DNA of 37,189 nucleotides from Solirubrobacteraceae bacterium. GTDB lineage: Bacteria; Actinomycetota; Thermoleophilia; Solirubrobacterales; Solirubrobacteraceae. How positions within the stretch are numbered: position 1 is the stretch's first letter; the number at the start of each line of letters is the position of its first letter. Below are positions 30,296-37,189 of the stretch, one piece after another. The translations under genes were made by a program, and so were the position numbers. Below the pieces are notes generated by a model. That model had not been told where the DNA came from. It ran no database searches and worked only from the letters and a program-made list of their open reading frames with translations. The DNA lies in NCBI GenBank assembly GCA_030447505.1, contig JAUJOT010000011.1, forward strand, positions 1 through 37,189, in the 5' to 3' direction.

Positions 30296-32080
30296 ATGGG
30301 ACACGAGGCAAGGCTGATCCTGGTCGCGGGCCTGCTGCTCGCGCTCGGCCTCGCGGCCTCGCTGCTCGCCGGGCGCCTGCGCATCCCCGGCCTCGTGCTC
30401 TTCCTCGGCGTCGGCATGCTCGTCGGCTCCGACGGCCTGGGGCTGATCTCGTTCGCCGACTACGAGCTGGCGCGCACGATCGGCGTCATCGCGCTGGCGC
30501 TGATCCTCTTCGAGGGCGGTCTCGCCGCCGGCCTTCCGGAGATCCGCCCCGTGCTCGGCTCCGCGCTGAGCCTCGCGACGCTCGGCACGCTCGTCACGGC
30601 GGTCGTGACCGGACTGGCGGCGTTCTGGCTGCTGGACCTCACGCTGCTGCAGGGGATGCTCGTCGGCGCGATCGTCTCCGCGACGGACGGCGCGGCGATC
30701 TTCGCCCTGCTGCGCGGCTCGACGCTCAAGCGGCGCCTGGCGCGCACGCTGGAGGGCGAGGCCGGGATGAACGACCCCGTCGCGGTGCTGCTCGTGCTCG
30801 GCTTCATCGAGTGGATCAAGCGCCCGGACTTCGGGATCTTCGACATGGCCCTGCTGTTCGTCCAGCAGCTCGGGATCGGCGTCGTCGTCGGAATCGGCGT
30901 CGGGTTGCTGGCCGTGCAGGCGTTTCGCCGCGCGCACCTGGCGACGGCCGGGCTGTACCCGGTCGCGTCGATCGCCGTCGTCGCGATAGCATTCGGCTGC
31001 GCCGAGGTGCTGCACGGCTCGGGGTTCCTGGCCGTCTACCTGTCCGGCCTGGCGATGGGATCGGCGAGCCTGCCCGCGCGCCAGACCGTGCACGCCTTCC
31101 ACGACGGCCTCGCGTGGGTGGCGCAGCTGACGATGTTCCTCGCGCTCGGCCTGCTCGTCTTCCCGACGCAGCTGGACGACATCGCGTGGCGGGGCACGCT
31201 GGTCGCGGTCGTGCTCGTCTTCGTCGCGCGCCCGCTGGCCGTCACGATCGCGACCGCCTTCGCGCCGCTCAGGCTCACCGACCGGCTCGTGCTCGGCTGG
31301 GCGGGGCTGCGCGGGGCGGTCCCGGTCGTGCTCGCGACGTTCCCGGTCATCGAGGGCGTCGACGGCAGCCTGACGTTCTTCAACATCGCGTTCTTCGCCG
31401 TGCTCCTCTCGACGCTGCTGCAGGGCGCGACGTTCCAGCCGCTCGCCCGCCGGCTCGGCGCGACGACGCAGGAGCCTGCGCTGCCGCGCCCGCTCGTCGA
31501 GGTCGGCTCGATCCGCCAGCTCGGCGCGGACGTCGTCGAGGTCCCGATCGGCGAGGGGGATGCCGCGATCGGCGTGCGCGTGCGCGACCTCGGCCTGCCG
31601 CGCGACGCGCTCGTCAACGTCCTCGTCCGCAATGACGAGGCGTTGCCACCGCGCGGCTCGACGCGGCTGCAGGCGGGCGACCTGCTGTACATCGTCGCGC
31701 GCCAGTCGGCGGTCACGGCGCTCGAGGACGCGCGCGAGCGCTGGCGCAAGGGCCCGGTCGGCCCCGCCCCGCGCCCCGAGCGCACGCCGCCGACCGGCGC
31801 CCCGATCTTCACGACCCGGCCCTGGACGGAGGCCGACGGCGACCCCGACGCGCCGACGCAGGTGCTCGGGCTCAAGGTCGTCGAGCGGCTCAACACGCGC
31901 TGGGACGTGCCGGGCGCCCTGGTCGTGCTCGAGGACGGGCGCTACGCGGTGACCGGGCCGCATCTGCTGGTCGGTGCGCGTGAGCAGGTGCAGTGGCATG
32001 CGCGGCGGCGGTTGCGGACGTCGTCGACCGATGCCGAGCGGGCCTGGTGGCAGGAGGTGATCGGTGCTTCGGCCTTGTGA
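30296..32080 (+). CDS. CPA-type K+ or Na+/H+ antiporter with TrkA-C domain
   Basis: A 594-residue membrane antiporter. About twelve helices span residues 5-390. Functional acidic residues are Asp131 in SATDGAAIF and Asp160 in GEAGMNDPVAVLL, as in NhaP2/CvrA-type transporters. A TrkA-C domain follows at about 400-475 (GDAAIGVRVRDLGLPRDALV, LQAGDLLYIVAR), probably binding a nucleotide regulator. The last 110 residues are cytoplasmic and of unknown role. CAAGAT ends 6 nt before ATG 30296. It is convergent with the CDF gene, 3 bp between stops. Confidence 0.92.
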   Translation: MGHEARLILVAGLLLALGLAASLLAGRLRIPGLVLFLGVGMLVGSDGLGLISFADYELARTIGVIALALILFEGGLAAGLPEIRPVLGSALSLATLGTLVTAVVTGLAAFWLLDLTLLQGMLVGAIVSATDGAAIFALLRGSTLKRRLARTLEGEAGMNDPVAVLLVLGFIEWIKRPDFGIFDMALLFVQQLGIGVVVGIGVGLLAVQAFRRAHLATAGLYPVASIAVVAIAFGCAEVLHGSGFLAVYLSGLAMGSASLPARQTVHAFHDGLAWVAQLTMFLALGLLVFPTQLDDIAWRGTLVAVVLVFVARPLAVTIATAFAPLRLTDRLVLGWAGLRGAVPVVLATFPVIEGVDGSLTFFNIAFFAVLLSTLLQGATFQPLARRLGATTQEPALPRPLVEVGSIRQLGADVVEVPIGEGDAAIGVRVRDLGLPRDALVNVLVRNDEALPPRGSTRLQAGDLLYIVARQSAVTALEDARERWRKGPVGPAPRPERTPPTGAPIFTTRPWTEADGDPDAPTQVLGLKVVERLNTRWDVPGALVVLEDGRYAVTGPHLLVGAREQVQWHARRRLRTSSTDAERAWWQEVIGASAL

Positions 32081-32083
32081 GTG

Positions 32084-33019
32084 CTACGAGCGGGTGTCGA
32101 TCTGCACCAACGGCTGCCACGACTCGTGATCGACCTGCAGCGTCGTGTGGCCGATCCCGAAATGGTCGTGGAGGACTGACTGCAGCTCGCGGCGGCGCAG
32201 GTGGCAGTCGTCGTCGGGCGCCACCACGACGTGTGCGGCGACCGCGACGAAGCCGGAGGTGACCTCCCAGACGTGGAGGTCGTGGATCTCGACGATTCCG
32301 GGCATCGCCGCGAGCATGCGCCCGACCTCGTCGGGGTCGATGCCGCGCGGCGAGGCCTCGAGCAGGACGCGCGCCGATGCGCGCAGCAGCGACCAGCCCG
32401 AGCGCAGCATCAGCGCGGCGACGCTGAGGGCCGCGATCGCGTCGGTCTCTGCGGGCCCGCCGAGCGCGATCACCGTGCCGGCGGCGACCGCCGCGACGGA
32501 CCCGTAGAGGTCGGCGAGCACGTGCGCGCGCGCGCCCGCGACGTTGAGGCTCTGGCGCTCGGAGCGCGACAGTGCCCAGAACGCCGCGACGTTCACGAGC
32601 GCGCCGAGCGCGCCGACCACGATCACGATCGATCCGTCGACGTCCGGCGGCGCGCCGAGCCGGCGCACGCCCTCGACGGCGATGACGCCGGCGAGCACGA
32701 AGAGCGCGGCGCCGTTGATCTGCGCCGAGAGGATCTCGGCGCGTCCGAAGCCGAACGTGAACGCGCCCCTGGCGGGGCGCGACGCGAGCCGCGCGGCGAA
32801 CAGCGCCAAGCCGATCGAGGCGGCGTCGGTGAGCATGTGCGCGGCGTCGGACAGCAGCGCCAGCGAGCCGGCGAGCAGGCCGGCGACGACCTCGACCGCC
32901 ATGAAGCTCGCGATCAGGAGGAGCGCGACGGTCAGCCAGCGGCGGTCAGCCTGCGCAGAGGGCGCATGCGAGTGTCCGTCACGGGAACCGCCGTGAGCGT
33001 GGTCGTGGCCGCTGTGCAC
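32084..33019 (-). CDS. cation diffusion facilitator (Zn/Co/Cd efflux)
   Basis: A 311-residue CDF exporter of the CzcD/ZitB group. It has a His-rich N-terminus (HSGHDHAHGGSRDGHSH), six membrane helices and metal-site residues in LLSDAAHMLTDAASIG (helix 2) and AHVLADLYGSVAAV (helix 5). The cytoplasmic C-domain includes EIHDLHVWEVTSGFVAVAAHV. It uses the proton gradient to move divalent metal out of the cell. No metal-responsive regulator gene adjoins it. The start is ATG 33019. Confidence 0.93.
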   Translation of the reverse strand: MHSGHDHAHGGSRDGHSHAPSAQADRRWLTVALLLIASFMAVEVVAGLLAGSLALLSDAAHMLTDAASIGLALFAARLASRPARGAFTFGFGRAEILSAQINGAALFVLAGVIAVEGVRRLGAPPDVDGSIVIVVGALGALVNVAAFWALSRSERQSLNVAGARAHVLADLYGSVAAVAAGTVIALGGPAETDAIAALSVAALMLRSGWSLLRASARVLLEASPRGIDPDEVGRMLAAMPGIVEIHDLHVWEVTSGFVAVAAHVVVAPDDDCHLRRRELQSVLHDHFGIGHTTLQVDHESWQPLVQIDTRS

Positions 33020-33118
33020 GCTCTCGATCGTACGCCTCGCGACGCGGCTGCTGATTGCCTGCGTGCGGTTGAAGGACGCATAGACGCAGCGCTCAGCGCG
33101 CCGCTTGTCGTGCCTCGT

Positions 33119-33157
33119 GTCACAAAGTTGTTACAAAGTTCGCACAAGCGATATGCT
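33119..33157 (+). promoter_or_regulatory. phased GTNACA repeats and promoter before the atp operon
   Basis: GTCACA (33119-33124), GTTACA (33130-33135) and CGCACA (33141-33146) recur every 11 bp with AAGTT after the first two. A promoter TTGTTA (33128-33133), spacer 18, TATGCT (33152-33157) overlaps them. GTNACA direct repeats one helical turn apart resemble the binding mode of MtrA-type response regulators. A second -10-like TAGGGT lies at 33218-33223. Confidence 0.55.
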
Positions 33158-33236
33158 GCACGAGCCAGACGACCGGACCCGGAAGTGGCCGCGCATCCCG
33201 CGCGGTCTTGCTGTCTGTAGGGTCCGCCGCCTTCCG

Positions 33237-33470
33237 TTGCCCGTACCCGCTCTCAGCCACCTCCACGCGATCAACGCACCCGAACGCAAACCGCTCGCCC
33301 GCGGCGCCGCCGCCGGCCTGATGCTGCTCGCGTCGCTGCTGCTGTGCGGCGCGCTCGGCGGCATCGTGGGGGCGCTGACCGGCGCGGTCGGCATCTTCCT
33401 CGCCCTCGGCATCTTCATCGGGTTCGTCGTCGGCATCGCCGCCGTGCGAGCGCGCTTCCCGGACCTCTAG
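33237..33470 (+). CDS. small AtpZ/AtpI-like membrane protein
   Basis: A 77-residue protein if started at TTG 33237. It has two membrane helices at about 22-45 and 48-70 and the ending AAVRARFPDL. Proteins of this size at the head of atp operons belong to the AtpZ (ATPase gene 1) group, thought to help Mg2+ or c-ring handling. ATG 33153 is in frame but lies inside the likely -10 element, and the extra 28 residues are not conserved-looking, so the later start is preferred. The next gene starts 2 bp after the stop. Confidence 0.65.
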   Translation: MPVPALSHLHAINAPERKPLARGAAAGLMLLASLLLCGALGGIVGALTGAVGIFLALGIFIGFVVGIAAVRARFPDL

Positions 33471-33472
33471 AG

Positions 33473-33856
33473 ATGCGCGCCCTGCGGTACATCGATCTCG
33501 TCCTGCTGTGGCTCACGGTCCCGCTCGCGCTGGCCCTCGGCGCGCCGCAGCTCGGCGTGCTGCTGGCCGCCGTCGCCTGGACCGTCCAGCGGCTCGCCGC
33601 GCTGAAGGTCGACCAGCGCGCGCGGGAGCGCGAAAGCGCGCGCGAGGCGATCGGCCTGAACATGGTCACGATGATCGTGCGGATGTGGCTTGTCGCCGCA
33701 ACCGTCGTCGTGGCCGGCCTTGCCGGCGAGCGTGAGGACGGCGTCGCAGCGGCCGTCGTGCTGCTCGTGACGTTCACGGTCGCCTTCGCAGCGACGCTGC
33801 TGAGCCGCTCGCTGACCCGCAGCGGAGCTCGACCAGGGACCCCCACGCACGCATGA
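33473..33856 (+). CDS. atpI: ATP synthase subunit I-like protein
   Basis: A 127-residue membrane protein with helices at about 5-40 and 65-115 and a basic, charged loop LKVDQRARERESAREAIG between them. Its place directly before atpB and its size match AtpI, which assists c-ring assembly; sequence similarity is weak, as usual for this family. ATG 33473 follows the previous stop by 2 bp, and its own stop overlaps atpB by 4 bases (ATGA). Confidence 0.65.
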   Translation: MRALRYIDLVLLWLTVPLALALGAPQLGVLLAAVAWTVQRLAALKVDQRARERESAREAIGLNMVTMIVRMWLVAATVVVAGLAGEREDGVAAAVVLLVTFTVAFAATLLSRSLTRSGARPGTPTHA

Positions 33857-34743
33857 GCAGACGCGCGAAGATCTTCACCGGGCTGGGCCTCTACCTGGCC
33901 GGCATCGTCGTGCTCGTCCTCCTGACGGGCAGCGCCGGCAAGAACGAGGAGTTCCAGCCGCAGAACGAGTTCAAGCTCGAGCCGTGGGTCGACCTGCCGG
34001 GCCCGTTCGACATCAACAAGGCGGTCGTCTACGTCATCGCCGCCGCCGTGCTGACCGTCTTCGCGATGATCTACATCGCGCGCCGCATGCAGGACCGGCC
34101 CAACCGCGTGCAGACGCTCGTCGAGACGGTCTACACCGTCATGCGCGACAACATCACGCGCAACAACATGGACGCCACGATGGCGGCGAGGTGGTTTCCC
34201 TTCATCGCCACGCTGTTTCTCTTCATCTGGATCTCGAACCTGATCGGCTACATCCCCCTTCCGACGAACACCGAGCATCCGGTCCACATCTTCGGCCTCG
34301 AGATCCCGGCCCTCGCGATCTACGCGGCGACGGCGAACCTCTCGGTCCCGCTCGTGCTGGCGCTCGTCGTCTTCATCGCCTACACGGTCGAGGGCCTGCG
34401 CGCGAAGGGCCCGATCGGCTACCTCAAGGCGCTCGTCCCGAAGGGCGTCACCGGCGGCATGGCGGTCTTCATCTTCGTCCTCGAGCTGATCTCGAACGTG
34501 CTGCGGCTGATCTCGCTGAGCGTCCGGTTGTTCGCGAACATCCTCGCCGGCCACCTCATCATCCTGTTCATGGCCGGCGGCATCGCGGTGCTGATGGGAA
34601 TCGCCGCGATCGGCTTCTTGACGCTGCCGCTCGGCGTGATCCTCTTCATCTTCGAGGTCGGGCTCGTCGCGACGCTGCAGGCCTTCATCTTCGCCACGCT
34701 GGCCTCGATCTACTTCGGCGGCGCTGTCGCCCATGACCACTGA
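33853..34743 (+). CDS. atpB: ATP synthase F0 subunit a
   Basis: A 296-residue proton-channel subunit. The essential arginine is Arg225 in SLSVRLFANILAGHLI, facing the c-ring Glu. Other conserved parts are FLFIWISNLIGYIP (122-135) and the last helix FEVGLVATLQAFIFATLASIYFGGA. The N-terminal 50 residues include one extra helix. It is the first core gene of the operon; atpE starts 24 bp after it behind an AAGGAG site. Confidence 0.97.
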   Translation: MSRRAKIFTGLGLYLAGIVVLVLLTGSAGKNEEFQPQNEFKLEPWVDLPGPFDINKAVVYVIAAAVLTVFAMIYIARRMQDRPNRVQTLVETVYTVMRDNITRNNMDATMAARWFPFIATLFLFIWISNLIGYIPLPTNTEHPVHIFGLEIPALAIYAATANLSVPLVLALVVFIAYTVEGLRAKGPIGYLKALVPKGVTGGMAVFIFVLELISNVLRLISLSVRLFANILAGHLIILFMAGGIAVLMGIAAIGFLTLPLGVILFIFEVGLVATLQAFIFATLASIYFGGAVAHDH

Positions 34744-34767
34744 TCCACTGAAAGCAAGGAGCAACTC

Positions 34768-35052
34768 GTGAGCGTTCTCGTAAGCATCATCGCTGAGGCC
34801 GGCGCGGCCGCAGAGGCAGCCGCCACCGGCTCCGACGCGGGCGGCAAGATCGCGCTCGGCATCGGCGGCGGACTCGGGGCCGCGGGCGCCGGCATCGGCA
34901 TCGGCTACATCTTCGGCAACGTCATCCAGGCCGTCACGCGCCAGCCCGAGATGCGTGACGAGATCACCTCGATCCAGTGGCTCGGCTTCGCGCTCACCGA
35001 GGCCGTCGTGTTCTACGGCCTCGTCGCCGGCCTGCTGGCCTTCTTCCTCTAG
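34768..35052 (+). CDS. atpE: ATP synthase F0 subunit c
   Basis: A 94-residue c-ring subunit starting with GTG 34768, preceded by AAGGAG. It has an N-terminal extension of about 25 residues rich in Ala and Gly, a first helix with the Gly-rich GIGGGLGAAGAGIGIGYIFG (31-50), the polar loop RQPEMRD (58-64), and a second helix with the ion-binding Glu78 in ALTEAVVFYGLV. No sodium-type ligands such as a Gln in helix 1 are evident, so it should be proton-coupled. atpF follows 6 bp downstream. Confidence 0.96.
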   Translation: MSVLVSIIAEAGAAAEAAATGSDAGGKIALGIGGGLGAAGAGIGIGYIFGNVIQAVTRQPEMRDEITSIQWLGFALTEAVVFYGLVAGLLAFFL

Positions 35053-35058
35053 GTCGCG

Positions 35059-35637
35059 ATGTTCGACTCGGTGTTCATCCTGGCGGCTGCGGCCGCGGCG
35101 GAGGAGGAGGAGGGCGGGAGCTTCCTCGTGCAGCCCGACATCGGGCTGATGGTGTGGACGCTGCTGGCCTTCGCGATCTCCGGCTTCCTGCTCAAGAAGT
35201 ACGCCTTCCCGCAGATCGCCGAGGCGCTCGACCGCCGCCAGCGCGTCATCGAGGACTCGCTCGAGACCGCCGCCAGGACGCGCGCCGAGGCCGAGGTGCT
35301 GCTCGAGGAGTACCGCGAGCGCTTGACCGCCGCGCGCGAGCAGGCCGAGGCGATCCTCGCCCGCGCCCGCAGGGCCGCCGAGACGAGCGAGCAGGAGACC
35401 GTCGCCGCGGCCAAGGCGCGCCGCGAGGAGCTGCTCGCTCAGGCCAAGCGCGACATCGAGGCCGAGACGCGGCGCGCGATCCAGGACATCCGCAACGAGG
35501 TCGCCGACCTCACGATCCTCGCCACCGAGAAGGTCACGCGCAAGACGCTCACCGAGGCCGATCAGCGCCGTCTCGTCGAGGAGACGCTCGCGGAGCTCGA
35601 CTTCTCCGCGCTGGCCGGCGAGGGGAGCAGGGCCTAG
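35059..35637 (+). CDS. atpF: ATP synthase F0 subunit b
   Basis: A 192-residue stator subunit. An acidic EEEEGG stretch (15-20) is followed by one membrane helix at about 27-46 (DIGLMVWTLLAFAISGFLLK), then a long charged coiled coil of Ala, Glu and Arg, and a C-terminal part that binds delta. The start is ATG 35059. atpH begins at the base after its stop, so translation is likely coupled. Confidence 0.95.
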   Translation: MFDSVFILAAAAAAEEEEGGSFLVQPDIGLMVWTLLAFAISGFLLKKYAFPQIAEALDRRQRVIEDSLETAARTRAEAEVLLEEYRERLTAAREQAEAILARARRAAETSEQETVAAAKARREELLAQAKRDIEAETRRAIQDIRNEVADLTILATEKVTRKTLTEADQRRLVEETLAELDFSALAGEGSRA

Positions 35638-36174
35638 ATGGAAGAGATCGCCGAGGTCTACGGTCGCGCGCTCTTCGAGGTCGCGTCCGAGCACGGCACG
35701 ACCGACGAGATCCGCGAGCAGCTCGGCCAGTTCGCCGACGCGCTCGACGCAAATCGCGACCTCGCGATCTACTTCTTCTCGCCCTACTTCTCGACCCAGG
35801 AGAAGAAGGACGGCCTGGCGAAGCTGCTCGACGGAGGCGACGACGCGCTCGTCAACTTCCTCGAGCTGCTGATCGAAAAGCACCGCATGCCGGCGATCTT
35901 CCGCATCCGGCGCTACTACGACTCGCTCTGGGAGCAGGCCCACCAGATCCTGCCCGTTCAGATCGCCACCGCGATCGCGCTCGACGAGGGCGTCGCCAAG
36001 CAGCTCGGCGAGCAGATCGAGAAGACCACCGGCCAGAGGATCGAGCTGACCGCGACCGTCGACCCGGACATCCTCGGCGGCATCGTCCTGCGCGTCGGCA
36101 ACTCGATTCTCGACGCATCGATCCGCAACCGACTCGAAAACCTGAGAAAGGCCGTCGCGCGCGGCGCGGCCTGA
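35638..36174 (+). CDS. atpH: ATP synthase F1 delta subunit
   Basis: A 178-residue stalk subunit linking F1 to subunit b. The N-terminal helical domain starts MEEIAEVYGRALFEVASEHG. The C-terminal signature DPDILGGIVLRVGNSILDAS is typical of AtpH. It is of normal length and stays separate from subunit b, unlike the fused b-delta of mycobacteria. The start ATG 35638 is directly after the atpF stop. atpA follows after 15 bp. Confidence 0.95.
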   Translation: MEEIAEVYGRALFEVASEHGTTDEIREQLGQFADALDANRDLAIYFFSPYFSTQEKKDGLAKLLDGGDDALVNFLELLIEKHRMPAIFRIRRYYDSLWEQAHQILPVQIATAIALDEGVAKQLGEQIEKTTGQRIELTATVDPDILGGIVLRVGNSILDASIRNRLENLRKAVARGAA

Positions 36175-36189
36175 GCGGGAAAGGCACAC

Positions 36190-37189
<1,000 letters not shown>

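Noticed and set aside
30032-31999. A 655-codon minus-strand frame over the antiporter gene
   Set aside because: Antisense shadow; the plus strand encodes a clear CPA antiporter.
33153-33236. Earlier in-frame starts (33105, 33153) for the AtpZ-like protein
   Set aside because: ATG 33153 lies inside the likely -10 TATGCT and TTG 33105 lies upstream of the -35; the added residues do not look conserved.

Overview
The window is a stretch of very GC-rich chromosome from an actinobacterium, most likely of the class Thermoleophilia (Solirubrobacter/Conexibacter-like). The main grounds are the gene order rpmE-prfA-prmC-tsaC-rpiB-wecA-like-atp, the heavy use of GTG and TTG starts, and an RTX-like secreted protein with a C-terminal CGPGxD...CE signature. 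The class assignment is inference. No rRNA, tRNA or CRISPR was recognised, and no gene-free stretch exceeds about 300 bases.

Bases 1-10750 are mostly acyl-CoA metabolism. They hold an acyl-CoA dehydrogenase, a MarR regulator, and a split B12-dependent acyl-CoA mutase. The mutase large subunit has isobutyryl-CoA-mutase-like specificity residues; its small cobalamin subunit lies about 870 bp downstream, beyond a secreted RTX-like protein. The electron-transfer flavoprotein operon etfB-etfA-ETF-QO follows, behind a palindromic operator. Together these would take CoA thioesters from branched or short chains through dehydrogenation and pass the electrons to the quinone pool. Small unknown genes and an AAA+ ATPase sit among them.

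Bases 10800-17333 hold an envelope and metal module. A seven-bladed propeller lipoprotein is divergent from DUF4331, followed by a TPR protein, a NicO-type Ni/Co transporter with a long His-rich loop, and a CARDB-like secreted protein.

Bases 17360-22157 are the conserved translation block (rpmE, prfA, prmC, tsaC, rpiB). An intact IS982-family element has landed beside prfA, on the -10 element of a small divergent membrane-protein gene. Bases 22154-26821 are a four-gene polysaccharide operon on the minus strand (DUF354 protein, sugar transferase, AsnB-like amidotransferase, GT4). It adjoins a WecA/TagO-type phosphotransferase on the plus strand.

Bases 28128-33019 carry a TetR regulator, a cupin, a glycoside-hydrolase-like secreted protein, a CPA-type K+ or Na+/H+ antiporter and a CDF metal exporter. 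Bases 33119-37189 are the ATP synthase operon (two small AtpZ/AtpI-like proteins, atpB, atpE, atpF, atpH and the 5' part of atpA), preceded by helically phased GTNACA-type repeats.

A theme across the window is a -10-like TANNNT hexamer lying exactly 7 nt before the start codon of several genes, which suggests leaderless transcription. One gene in this class, the RTX-like protein, appears to start with ATC.
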